This document shows, piece by piece, positions 19,485 to 27,278 of a stretch of DNA of 52,271 nt. The translations under genes and the position numbers were made by a program. The notes under the pieces are model-generated. The model saw only the letters and a program-made list of their open reading frames with translations. It ran no database searches and was not told the DNA's origin. The stretch is from Mycobacterium asiaticum (GTDB lineage: Bacteria > Actinomycetota > Actinomycetes > Mycobacteriales > Mycobacteriaceae): NCBI RefSeq assembly GCF_001673315.1, contig NZ_LZLQ01000128.1:1-52271 (forward strand). Reading direction: 5' to 3'. Numbering within the stretch: the first letter of the stretch is position 1; each line of letters begins with the position of its first letter.

Positions 19485-20963
19485 TCAGCGCTTGGAGCGC
19501 TGCCTGATCCGGGTTGTGAGCTCTTTGACGTTGTCGAAGATCTCGCGCCGTTCGGCCATTTCGTTGCGGATCTTGCGTTCGGCGTACATGACCGTGGTGT
19601 GATCGCGGCCGAATGCCTGACCGATTTTGGGCAACGAAAGATCGGTCAGCTCGCGGCACAGGTACATCGCGATCTGTCGAGACTGAGCCAGCGGTCGGGC
19701 TTTGCCGGGGCCGCGTAATTCCTCGACAGTGGTGTCGAAGTATTCGGCGGTGGCGGCCATGATGGTGGCCGCGCTGATCTGCATCCCGCTGGCGTCGGCT
19801 ATCAGGTCGCGCAACACGATCTCGGCCAGGGCCTTGTCGATCGGTGTCTTGTTCAGTGAGGCGAACGCGGTCACCCGGATCAGCGCGCCCTCGAGTTCGC
19901 GAATGTTGCGCTCGATGCTGCTGGCGATCAGTTCGAGCACATCGTCGGGCACCGCCAGCCGTTCCACTTGTGCTTTCTTGCGCAAGATGGCGATGCGGGT
20001 CTCCAAGTCAGGGGGCTGCACATCGGTGATCAGTCCCCACTCGAACCGGGTACGCAACCGGTCCTCGAGCGTGGCTAGTTGTTTCGGCGGCCGGTCAGAG
20101 GAGATGACGATCTGCTTGTTGGCGTTGTGCAATGTGTTGAAGGTGTGGAAGAACTCTTCCTGGATGCCGTCCTTGCCTTCGATGAACTGGATGTCGTCGA
20201 CGAGCAGCACGTCGACATCGCGGTAGCTGCGCTTGAAGGAGACCTTGCGGTCGTCGCGCAGCGAGTTGATGAAGTCGTTGGTGAATTCCTCGGTAGAGAC
20301 GTACTTGACCCGCATCCCGGGGAACAACCGCTGGGCGTAATTGCCGGCCGCGTGCAGCAGGTGCGTCTTTCCCAGACCGGACTCGCCCCAGATGAACAGC
20401 GGGTTGTAGGCCCGGGCCGGCGCCTCGGCGATGGCCAGGGTGGCCGCGTGCGCGAACCGATTGGAGGACCCGATGACGAAGGTGTCGAAGGTGTAGCGAC
20501 GGTTGAGGCTGGTACCGCCGGCGGCCGAGGAGTCCGCAGCGCTGGGGCGCTCAGTGAAGTAATTCGGCCAGTTCTGGCCGGGACCGACGACGGTCTCGCC
20601 GTTGTCGTCGTCCGCGTCGGCTTCGGCGATCGGCGCGGAACTTTCGGCCGGGCCGTTGTCGTCGTCGGCGGGTGGCGGCGCGATGCGCACACCGAGTTGG
20701 ATTTGTTGGCCCAGGCGCCGACTCAACGCATCGGTGATCGGGGTGCGCAGGTGGCGTTCGATCTCGTTCTGCACGAACACACTCGGCACCGAAAGCAGGG
20801 CGAACCCCTCGACGATGGTGAGCGGCTGCACCAGGTTCAGCCACGCCCGTTGCTGCGGTGTGAGCGGTGTGGCCAGCGCGTGGCCGTTGGCGGATTCACC
20901 GTTGAGTTCGGACACGACCGCGTTCCACACCGTGGCGAATCCGGAACCGGGGTCATCGGTCAA
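19485..20963 (-). CDS. dnaA: Replication initiator DnaA
   Basis: 492-aa initiator. Start chosen at the TTG giving (L)TDDPGSGFATVWNAVVSEL, the known mycobacterial start, with AGGAG 8 nt upstream; an upstream in-frame start would add 25 unsupported residues. Domain I covers about 1-100. An acidic low-complexity linker, domain II (DDDNGP.. DADDDNGE), spans about 100-160. The AAA+ domain has Walker A GESGLGKTH and Walker B LLVDDIQF. The DNA-binding domain IV ends with DHTTVMYAERKI and RIRQRSKR. The promoter region overlaps a perfect DnaA box, implying autoregulation. Confidence 0.98.
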   Translation of the reverse strand: MTDDPGSGFATVWNAVVSELNGESANGHALATPLTPQQRAWLNLVQPLTIVEGFALLSVPSVFVQNEIERHLRTPITDALSRRLGQQIQLGVRIAPPPADDDNGPAESSAPIAEADADDDNGETVVGPGQNWPNYFTERPSAADSSAAGGTSLNRRYTFDTFVIGSSNRFAHAATLAIAEAPARAYNPLFIWGESGLGKTHLLHAAGNYAQRLFPGMRVKYVSTEEFTNDFINSLRDDRKVSFKRSYRDVDVLLVDDIQFIEGKDGIQEEFFHTFNTLHNANKQIVISSDRPPKQLATLEDRLRTRFEWGLITDVQPPDLETRIAILRKKAQVERLAVPDDVLELIASSIERNIRELEGALIRVTAFASLNKTPIDKALAEIVLRDLIADASGMQISAATIMAATAEYFDTTVEELRGPGKARPLAQSRQIAMYLCRELTDLSLPKIGQAFGRDHTTVMYAERKIRNEMAERREIFDNVKELTTRIRQRSKR

Positions 20964-21018
20964 CGACGCATCTCCTGGTCCGACGCTCGAGGTGCAATTG
21001 CTGATGGCAACAAAGCAC

Positions 21019-21049
21019 CTGTCCACATGGTTATCCACAGATGTGGAAA
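21019..21049. promoter_or_regulatory. DnaA box cluster upstream of dnaA
   Basis: TTATCCACA at 21031-21039 is a perfect consensus box. CTGTCCACA (21019-21027) has one mismatch, and ATGTGGAAA (21041-21049) is a weaker box on the other strand. A further one-mismatch box, TGTAGACAA, lies at 21102-21110. The cluster overlaps the predicted dnaA promoter. Confidence 0.8.
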
Positions 21050-21058
21050 GGAAGTCAA
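21030..21058 (-). promoter_or_regulatory. Candidate dnaA promoter
   Basis: On the minus strand TTGACT (21058-21053) is followed after 17 nt by GATAAC (21035-21030). The -10 lies in the perfect DnaA box, so bound DnaA should compete with RNA polymerase. The untranslated leader would be about 60 nt. Confidence 0.55.
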
Positions 21059-21352
21059 TGGCGTGCCGCAGCCTCTTGGCAACGGCTCATGATCTTCATG
21101 CTGTAGACAACCATGCGGTTGTCCGCTCAGCTAGTCGATCCGCCATCCTCGCTTCATTGTTGTCAGAGTTCCCAACTCCACAGCGGCTTGAATGCTACCC
21201 CGCAAGAAGCTAACAGTTTTAGGTGCGGCTGCCAACAGTTCTGTCGTATTCCGCTGGCATTCCTGAAGATTTGGGTAAATCCGGCTGTGGAACGGCTTGA
21301 TCCAGGCCGGCGCACCTGGGCGATACCGTGTAACTGTTGAGACGGGCGGGGT

Positions 21353-21381
21353 TTGACCAGGACACGCCTCGTCAGTACCCT
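21353..21381 (+). promoter_or_regulatory. Candidate rpmH promoter
   Basis: TTGACC (21353-21358), a 17-nt spacer and TACCCT (21376-21381) form a good SigA-type promoter facing rpmH, with a leader of about 145 nt. Nothing else coding is visible between 21,060 and 21,531. Confidence 0.55.
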
Positions 21382-21531
21382 CGAACAGTCGCCCGAAAGT
21401 CGGCGATACGGCTGCGACCCGGATCAAGTTTCCGGGGACCGCGCCGGCCAGGAAGCGGGAACGCGTCCGCCCGACGAACTACGAAGCAGCAGCGGGCTGA
21501 CGGTTATGCCAACACACCGAGGAGAAACGCC

Positions 21532-21675
21532 GTGGCCAAGGGCAAGCGGACCTTCCAGCCGAACAACCGGCGCCGAGCCCGCGTTCACGGTTTCCGGCTG
21601 CGGATGCGTACCCGTGCCGGACGGGCCATTGTGTCCGGTCGGCGCCGTAAGGGACGTCGTTCTTTAACTGCCTGA
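21532..21675 (+). CDS. rpmH: 50S ribosomal protein L34
   Basis: 47-aa L34, a very basic protein of the large ribosomal subunit. It starts at GTG after GAGGAG (21519-21524) and reads (V)AKGKRTFQPNNRRRARVHGF to GRRSLTA, with the L34 signature FQPNNRRRARVHGFRLRMRT. It heads the conserved rpmH-rnpA-yidD-yidC-jag-rsmG-parA-parB series, divergent from dnaA. Confidence 0.98.
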   Translation: MAKGKRTFQPNNRRRARVHGFRLRMRTRAGRAIVSGRRRKGRRSLTA

Positions 21676-21696
21676 TCGCAGGTCGGGTTTTTAGCG

Positions 21697-22059
21697 GTGC
21701 TTTCCGCACGTAACCGCATGCGGCGGTCGTCAGAGTTCGACGCGACCGTGCGGTACGGGATGCGCATGGTGCAGCCCGACGTCGTCGTGCACGTCCGTCG
21801 AAGCCGTCAACACGATGACGCCCCGGGACCGCGGGTCGGGCTGATTGTTGCCAAGCGGGTGGGTTGTGCGGTGGAGCGCCATCGGGTGGCGCGGCGTTTG
21901 CGCCACGTCGCCCGGCCGATGCTCGACAGTCTGCATCCGTTGGACCAGGTGGTGATTCGCGCGTTGCCAAGTAGCAAGCATGTCTCGTCGGCGTGGCTGG
22001 AACAGCAGCTGCGCACCGGGCTGCGGCGAGCATTCGAACTGGCGGGTACCGAGCGGTGA
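21697..22059 (+). CDS. rnpA: Ribonuclease P protein component
   Basis: 120-aa basic protein that assists the RNase P RNA in maturing tRNA 5' ends. It starts at a GTG 21 nt after rpmH with MLSARNRMRRSSEFD. The family core RVGLIVAKRVGCAVERHRVARRLRHVAR (about 47-74) includes the conserved RNR-like basic helix, here RHRVARRLR. Its stop overlaps the GTG start of yidD (GTGA). Confidence 0.96.
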   Translation: MLSARNRMRRSSEFDATVRYGMRMVQPDVVVHVRRSRQHDDAPGPRVGLIVAKRVGCAVERHRVARRLRHVARPMLDSLHPLDQVVIRALPSSKHVSSAWLEQQLRTGLRRAFELAGTER

Positions 22060-22409
22060 GCGTTGCCCAGTGGAGCCCTGCGCGCGCGGTGCGGTCCGCC
22101 GGCAGGGTTGGCACTCCCGTGGCGCGCGCATTGATTTATCTCATTCAGCTTTACCGGCACATGGTGTCACCGTTGCGACCGGCGTCGTGTCGGTTCGTTC
22201 CCACCTGTAGTCAATACGCGGTCGATGCCTTGGCCGAGTACGGAGTCATTCGGGGGGGTTGGCTGGCGGTGGCCAGGCTCGCAAAGTGCGGCCCGTGGCA
22301 TCGGGGAGGATGGGATCCGATCCCGGGGCGCCACGAATGCCGGACCAACTTCGATACTGCTGCCGGAGACGCTCCGGCAACGCAAGGGGAGAGTGGATCT
22401 TTTGTTTGA
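22056..22409 (+). CDS. yidD: Membrane protein insertion efficiency factor YidD
   Basis: 117-aa YidD/Haemolytic-type protein, a small amphipathic membrane-associated factor that helps YidC/Sec insertion. The conserved core spans ALIYLIQLYRHMVSPLRPASCRFVPTCSQYAVDAL (Cys residues in SCRF and TCSQY) and RLAKCGPWHRGGWDPIPG. The GTG start overlapping the rnpA stop (GTGA) is preferred over a start inside rnpA. The C-terminal tail is variable, and the end overlaps the yidC start by 17 nt. Confidence 0.93.
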   Translation: MSVAQWSPARAVRSAGRVGTPVARALIYLIQLYRHMVSPLRPASCRFVPTCSQYAVDALAEYGVIRGGWLAVARLAKCGPWHRGGWDPIPGRHECRTNFDTAAGDAPATQGESGSFV

Positions 22410-23514
22410 TTTCTTCAGCCTGGACTTCATCTACTACCCGGTGTCGTGGATCATGTGGGTCTGGTACAAAGCGTTCGCGTTTGTGCTTGGACCGGACAAC
22501 TTCTTCGCCTGGGCGCTGGCGGTGATGTTCCTGGTTTTCAGCCTGCGCGCGCTGCTGTACAAGCCGTTCGTGCGGCAGATCCGCACCACTCGCCAGATGC
22601 AGGAGCTGCAACCACAGATCAAGGCGTTGCAGAAGAAGTACGGCAAAGACCGTCAGCGCATGGCGCTTGAGATGCAGAAGTTGCAGCGCGAACACGGGTT
22701 CAACCCGATCCTGGGCTGCCTGCCGATGCTGGCCCAGATCCCGGTGTTCCTGGGTCTTTACCACGTGCTGCGCTCCTTCAACCGGACCACCGGTGGCATC
22801 GGGTTGCAGCAGATGTCGGTCGCGCAGAACAAGCTCATCGGGAACTACGTCTTCACCCCGGCAGACGTCCAGAACTTCTTGAAAGCCAACTTATTCGGCG
22901 CGCCGATCGGAGCGTCGATGACGCAGGGTGGCGGGCTGGACGCGTTCGAACATTTCAGCCGCCCGGCGGTGATCGCGGTCGGTGTGCCGGTGATGATCCT
23001 GGCCGGTGTGGCGACCTACTTCAACAGCCGCGCGTCGGTGGCCCGCCAGAGTGCCGAAGCCGCCGCCAATCCGCAGACCGCCATGATGAACAAGTTGGCG
23101 CTGTACGTCTTTCCGCTCGGCGTGGTGGTCGGTGGCCCGTTCCTGCCGCTGGCGATCATCCTGTACTGGTTCGCCAACAACATCTGGACATTCGGTCAGC
23201 AGCACTACGTGTTCGGAATGATCGAGAAAGAGGACGAGGCCAAGAAGCAGGAAGTGCTGCAACGCCGAGCGGCCAACGCGCCCGCCCCTGGCGTCAAGCC
23301 GAAGCGGGCATCCAAGCCGGGACCGGCAGCCGTTGACGGAGCCGGACCGGATGACTCCGCTACCGCGCCGGGTGAGACCGAGGATGTCGCAGTGGACGGC
23401 AAGCCGGCCAAGGGCACCCAGTTGCCCGCCAACAAGCCCACTCCGGGTAACCGGAGCAGCGGCCCGGGACGTACCCCGCGGCCGGGAGCACGACCGAAAA
23501 AGCGCAAACGCTAG
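22393..23514 (+). CDS. yidC: Membrane protein insertase YidC/Oxa1
   Basis: 373-aa insertase that places membrane proteins in the bilayer with or without SecYEG. The GTG start giving (V)DLLFDFFSLDFIYYPVSWIMW matches the known start and follows AAGGGGAGA. Transmembrane segments are at about 12-30, 38-56, 115-135, 197-218 and 240-262. The conserved hydrophilic loop RQIRTTRQMQELQPQIKALQKKYGKD lies between the second and third. The C-terminal 100 residues are a cytosolic Pro/Ala/Lys-rich tail ending PGARPKKRKR, as in other mycobacteria. Confidence 0.97.
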   Translation: MDLLFDFFSLDFIYYPVSWIMWVWYKAFAFVLGPDNFFAWALAVMFLVFSLRALLYKPFVRQIRTTRQMQELQPQIKALQKKYGKDRQRMALEMQKLQREHGFNPILGCLPMLAQIPVFLGLYHVLRSFNRTTGGIGLQQMSVAQNKLIGNYVFTPADVQNFLKANLFGAPIGASMTQGGGLDAFEHFSRPAVIAVGVPVMILAGVATYFNSRASVARQSAEAAANPQTAMMNKLALYVFPLGVVVGGPFLPLAIILYWFANNIWTFGQQHYVFGMIEKEDEAKKQEVLQRRAANAPAPGVKPKRASKPGPAAVDGAGPDDSATAPGETEDVAVDGKPAKGTQLPANKPTPGNRSSGPGRTPRPGARPKKRKR

Positions 23515-23631
23515 GTAGCGCGCCGACACTGTGCGGCTCGGCGTGTGGCCCGTCCGCCCCGAGTCAACGAGACAGGCAAGAGACCGCGGCGCCAAGCCGC
23601 CATACCACCCGTGGAAGAGGGGAGCAGGATC

Positions 23632-24192
23632 ATGACCGACGCGGACACCACCGAGTTGAACTCCGATATCAATTCAGACGAGGTCACCGCCGACGAACAG
23701 GCGGATGCGGTTGACGAGGGCGACGACCTCGAGGAGCGCTTGGTCGCCGAGGGCGAGATCGCCGGCGACTACCTGGAAGAGTTGTTGGACTTGTTGGACT
23801 TCGATGGCGACATCGATTTGGACGTCGAAGGCAACCGCGCCGTGGTGAGCATCGACGGCAGCGACGACCTGAACAAGTTGGTCGGTCGCGGCGGCGAGGT
23901 GCTTGATGCGTTGCAGGAACTCACCCGGTTGGCGGTGCACCAGAAGACGGGTGTGCGAAGCCGGCTGATGCTCGACATTGCGAGCTGGCGTCGCCGCCGC
24001 CGCGAGGAGTTGGCGGCGCTGGGCGACAAGGTGGCCCGGCGGGTAGCCGAGACGGGCGAGCGTGAGGCTTTGTCTCCGATGACTCCGTTCGAGCGAAAGA
24101 TCGTCCACGACGCGGTGGCGGCGGTCTCCGGAGTGCACAGCGAGAGCGAGGGCGCGGAGCCGAGCCGGCGGGTCGTCGTCCTGCGTGACTGA
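23632..24192 (+). CDS. jag: Jag/KhpB-type RNA-binding protein
   Basis: 186-aa protein with an acidic N-terminus, a KH-type domain (about 55-120, with LVGRGGEVLDALQELTRLAV) and an R3H domain at the C-terminus (MTPFERKIVHDAVAAVSGVHSESEGAEPSRRVVVLRD). Jag/KhpB proteins bind RNA and affect cell elongation in Gram-positives. The ATG at 23632 follows GAGGGGAGCAGG and gives a start like Rv3920c; the longer upstream reading is unsupported. It lacks the long N-terminal Jag domain of Firmicutes. A 7-bp hairpin lies 17 nt after its stop. Confidence 0.93.
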   Translation: MTDADTTELNSDINSDEVTADEQADAVDEGDDLEERLVAEGEIAGDYLEELLDLLDFDGDIDLDVEGNRAVVSIDGSDDLNKLVGRGGEVLDALQELTRLAVHQKTGVRSRLMLDIASWRRRRREELAALGDKVARRVAETGEREALSPMTPFERKIVHDAVAAVSGVHSESEGAEPSRRVVVLRD

Positions 24193-24208
24193 CCCGTTTG
24201 CCCGATGT

Positions 24209-24226
24209 GATGATCCCGTGATCATC
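24209..24226 (+). terminator. Hairpin after jag
   Basis: GATGATC (24209-24215) and GATCATC (24220-24226) form a perfect 7-bp stem with a CCGT loop, between jag and the parS-rsmG start. No T-tract follows. It may attenuate transcription into rsmG-parAB. Confidence 0.4.
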
Positions 24227-24280
24227 GGAGTTACAGGGTTGTAGTTCGCAGGGGCCGGAGCTGGGCGGAGAGCGAAGGGA

Positions 24281-24982
24281 ATGTTTCACGTGAAACATGG
24301 CGATTCGCGTCCCGCCAGTTCCGCCCCGCCGGCCGCGGCCACGATCGCCTTCGGTCCACGTATCGAGTTCGCTCACCGCTATGTAGAAGTGCTGGCGACC
24401 GACGGTGTGGAGCGTGGTCTGCTAGGTCCTCGGGAGATCGACCGCCTCTGGGACCGACACGTATTGAACTCCGCGGCCATCGCCGACCTCGTCGAGCAAG
24501 ACGCCCGAGTGGTAGATATCGGCAGCGGCGCGGGGCTGCCCGGGATCCCGATAGCCATCGCCCGTCCGGACCTCCGAGTAGTGCTACTGGAGCCGCTACT
24601 TCGGCGCAGTGAGTTTCTCCGTGAAGTTGTCGAGGACCTCGGACTCCCGGTCGAGGTGGTTCGCGGACGTGCTGAGGAGCCCGCCGTCCGAGACCACCTG
24701 GCCGGCAGTGACGCCGCCGTTTCTCGAGCCGTGGCCGCATTGGACAAACTAACGAAGTGGAGTATGCCGTTGCTCAGGCACGACGGTCAGATGATCGCCA
24801 TCAAAGGGGAGCGCGCTCCCGACGAAGTCCGGGAACACCGGCGTGTAATGGAAGCGCTGGGCGCCGTCGATGTGAGGGTGGTGACGTGTGGCGCGAACTA
24901 TCTGGAACAGCCAGCCACCGCGGTGATCGCCCGTCGGGGAACTGCCAAGCGGCGCAAGCAGCGGGGGAGGGGAGCGGTATGA
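24281..24982 (+). CDS. rsmG: 16S rRNA m7G527 methyltransferase RsmG (GidB)
   Basis: 233-aa SAM-dependent methyltransferase that modifies 16S rRNA G527; its loss gives low-level streptomycin resistance in mycobacteria. The SAM-binding motif VVDIGSGAGLPGIPIAIARP lies at about 81-100, followed by LLEPLLRRSEFL and SRAVAALDKLTKW. The start is ambiguous: the ATG at 24281 lies inside a parS site, so residues 1-6 (MFHVKH) are encoded by parS, while the GTG at 24290 is better spaced from GAAGGGA. The start in M. tuberculosis aligns a few residues further in. The stop overlaps the parA ATG (ATGA). Confidence 0.94.
   Translation: MFHVKHGDSRPASSAPPAAATIAFGPRIEFAHRYVEVLATDGVERGLLGPREIDRLWDRHVLNSAAIADLVEQDARVVDIGSGAGLPGIPIAIARPDLRVVLLEPLLRRSEFLREVVEDLGLPVEVVRGRAEEPAVRDHLAGSDAAVSRAVAALDKLTKWSMPLLRHDGQMIAIKGERAPDEVREHRRVMEALGAVDVRVVTCGANYLEQPATAVIARRGTAKRRKQRGRGAV
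24282..24297. promoter_or_regulatory. parS centromere site 1
   Basis: Perfect 16-bp palindrome TGTTTCACGTGAAACA, the consensus ParB-binding site. It covers the rsmG start codon, so ParB binding could also affect rsmG translation or transcription. Confidence 0.97.
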
Positions 24983-25995
24983 AGTTCGGTCGCGGCGCCG
25001 GGTCGCGCAACCCCACACCGAACCAGACTCCTGGCGCACCCGTCCCTGCATCGGGGGTGGCGATGTCGGCGTCGGGAGCGCACAATCCCTCCGTGAATGT
25101 TTCACGTGAAACATCGGTTGAGTTCGACACCCCGATCGGTGCGGCCGCCGAGCGCGCGATGCGCGTCCTGCACACGACCCACGAGCCGCTCCAGCGACCC
25201 CGCCAGCGCCGGTTGTTCACCATCGCCAACCAGAAGGGCGGCGTGGGCAAGACCACGACTGCCGTGAATCTCGCAGCCGCCCTCGCGGTGCAAGGGCTCA
25301 AGACGCTCGTCATCGATCTGGACCCACAGGGCAATGCGAGCACAGCGCTCGGGATCGCCGACCGTCAGTCTGGGACACCATCCTCATACGAAGTGCTCAT
25401 CGGCGAGGTGACCCTGCAGGAAGCGATGCGTCGTAGCCCGCACAGTGAACGGCTATTCTGCGTGCCGGCCACCATTGACTTGGCCGGCGCGGAGATCGAA
25501 TTGGTCAGCATGGTGGCGCGGGAGAACCGGCTACGTAACGCGTTGGGCGAGTTGGACAATTTCGACTTCGACTACGTCTTCATCGACTGTCCGCCGTCGC
25601 TTGGGTTGCTCACCATCAATGCTCTGGTGGCCGCACCGGAAGTGCTGATTCCGATCCAGTGCGAGTACTACGCGCTGGAAGGCGTCTCGCAACTGATGCG
25701 GAATATCGAGATGGTGAAGTCGCACCTCAACCCTCAACTCGACGTCACCACGGTCATCCTCACCATGTACGACGGGCGGACCAAGCTGGCTGACCAGGTA
25801 GCCGAAGAGGTGCGGCGGTACTTCGGAGACAAGGTGTTGCGCACCGTGATCCCGCGCAGCGTCAAAGTGTCCGAGGCACCGGGCTACAGCATGACGATCA
25901 TTGATTATGATCCCGGATCGCGTGGAGCCATGAGCTATCTCGACGCCAGCCGCGAACTTGCACAGCGCGATCGACCACCAGCCGGGAGAGGATGA
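24979..25995 (+). CDS. parA: Chromosome partitioning ATPase ParA
   Basis: 338-aa ParA/Soj ATPase that moves ParB-parS complexes towards the cell pole. The start is the ATG overlapping the rsmG stop, after GGGAGGGGAGC. A poorly conserved N-terminal extension (about 1-75) carries NVSRET (40-45), encoded by a parS site. The deviant Walker A QKGGVGKTTT (Lys91), LVIDLDPQGNAST, and Walker B YVFIDCPPSLGLLT are all intact. It ends with the conserved SYLDASRELAQRDRPPAG. parB starts 3 nt after its stop. Confidence 0.97.
   Translation: MKFGRGAGSRNPTPNQTPGAPVPASGVAMSASGAHNPSVNVSRETSVEFDTPIGAAAERAMRVLHTTHEPLQRPRQRRLFTIANQKGGVGKTTTAVNLAAALAVQGLKTLVIDLDPQGNASTALGIADRQSGTPSSYEVLIGEVTLQEAMRRSPHSERLFCVPATIDLAGAEIELVSMVARENRLRNALGELDNFDFDYVFIDCPPSLGLLTINALVAAPEVLIPIQCEYYALEGVSQLMRNIEMVKSHLNPQLDVTTVILTMYDGRTKLADQVAEEVRRYFGDKVLRTVIPRSVKVSEAPGYSMTIIDYDPGSRGAMSYLDASRELAQRDRPPAGRG
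25098..25113. promoter_or_regulatory. parS centromere site 2 (inside parA)
   Basis: A second perfect TGTTTCACGTGAAACA, within the parA coding sequence, 816 bp from site 1. A coding parS constrains codons of the variable N-terminal part of ParA. Confidence 0.97.
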
Positions 25996-25998
25996 CGA

Positions 25999-26982
25999 AT
26001 GACCAATCCGTCACGCAGAAAGGGCGGCCTCGGCCGCGGCCTGGCTTCGCTGATTCCGACGGGGCCGGCTGAAGGGGAGTCAGGCTCTTCGGCGTTCGGA
26101 CCCCGGATGGGATCCGCGGCGGCCGATGTCGTCATCGGCGGGCCGCTGCCGGATGCCGCTGCCATGGGGGCCGTGTACCGGGAAATCACACCGTCGGACA
26201 TCGAGCCGAACCCGCGTCAGCCCCGCCAGGTTTTCGACGACGAAGCACTCTCGGAGTTGGTGCATTCCATCCGTGAGTTCGGCCTCCTGCAGCCGATCGT
26301 GGTGCGCGCCGTGCCCGGCTCGCAGACCGGCCCGCGGTACCAGATCGTGATGGGGGAGCGCCGGTGGCGGGCCGCGCAAGAGGCCGGATTGGCCACCATC
26401 CCAGCCATCGTGCGCGAGACCGGTGACGACAACCTGTTGCGCGACGCGCTCCTGGAAAACATCCACCGGGTGCAGTTGAACCCCTTGGAAGAAGCTGCGG
26501 CATATCAGCAACTCCTCGACGAGTTCGGCGTCACCCACGACGAACTGGCCGCGCGGATCGGCCGGTCGCGTCCGTTGATCACGAACATGATCCGGTTGCT
26601 GAAGCTGCCGATCCCCGTGCAACGACGAGTGGCTGCCGGCGTACTGTCCGCGGGTCACGCCCGCGCTCTGCTCTCACTGGAAGCCGGCCCGGACGCTCAG
26701 GAGGAGCTGGCCAGTCGGATCGTCGCCGAGGGGTTGTCGGTGCGCGCCACCGAGGAAGCGGTTACGTTGGCTAACCGCGCCGACGGAGTCACTCCGACTC
26801 CGCCCCGGCGCAAGCCGATCCAGATGCCCGGCCTGCAGGACGTCGCGGAGCGACTGTCGAACGCCTTCGACACTCGGGTGACGGTCGCCCTCGGCAAGCG
26901 TAAAGGCAAGATTGTGGTGGAGTTCGGCTCAGTGGACGACCTGCAGCGGATCATCGAACTGATGACCGCAAACAAGGGCTGA
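25999..26982 (+). CDS. parB: Chromosome partitioning protein ParB
   Basis: 327-aa ParB that binds parS, spreads as a CTP-dependent clamp and stimulates ParA. The N-terminus MTNPSRRKGGLGRGLASLIP is the conserved ParA-interacting tail. The CTP-binding domain contains IEPNPRQPRQVFDDEALSEL, and box II MGERRWRAAQEAGL is followed by ENIHRVQLNPLEEA. The helix-turn-helix (TQ-like segment GVTHDELAARIGRSRPLITNMIRLLKLP) and the C-terminal dimerisation region (FDTRVTVALGKRKGKIVVEF) follow. Two parS sites lie just upstream, so the system is complete here. Confidence 0.97.
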   Translation: MTNPSRRKGGLGRGLASLIPTGPAEGESGSSAFGPRMGSAAADVVIGGPLPDAAAMGAVYREITPSDIEPNPRQPRQVFDDEALSELVHSIREFGLLQPIVVRAVPGSQTGPRYQIVMGERRWRAAQEAGLATIPAIVRETGDDNLLRDALLENIHRVQLNPLEEAAAYQQLLDEFGVTHDELAARIGRSRPLITNMIRLLKLPIPVQRRVAAGVLSAGHARALLSLEAGPDAQEELASRIVAEGLSVRATEEAVTLANRADGVTPTPPRRKPIQMPGLQDVAERLSNAFDTRVTVALGKRKGKIVVEFGSVDDLQRIIELMTANKG

Positions 26983-27041
26983 AACACCATGACCGGTCAT
27001 ACGCTGTAATTACGTCACTGTGACACCGACCCGTTTTCCAG

Positions 27042-27061
27042 CCGGGCAGCGAACCGCCCGG
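27042..27061 (+). terminator. Weak GC hairpin after parB
   Basis: CCGGGC (27042-27047) and GCCCGG (27056-27061) form a 6-bp stem with an 8-nt loop, about 60 nt after the parB stop. No U-tract. The rest of the 296-nt gap to the next gene shows no other clear element. Confidence 0.35.
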
Positions 27062-27278
27062 AAGACCCTTGCCTACGGAGACGTGCTGTGCGGCAACCTA
27101 TTTCGAGATCAAGACACCGAGACGATCGGGTGCGGGCGGTCCGGCTGGAGTGGCCGGGCGAACACTGGCCCAAAACCGACCGACTCTCCTATCCTTGAGG
27201 GGTTGCCGGTGCATACCAACCTCGGAAGAGCCGGACGGATCCCATCCGCGTGATTACTGTCCGGAGGCCAGGAGACTA

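Noticed and set aside
27069..27278. 70-residue N-terminal extension of the GNAT-like gene
   Set aside because: A GTG with AGGAG lies at 27279 and gives the family-like start; the extension has low-complexity out-of-frame composition.
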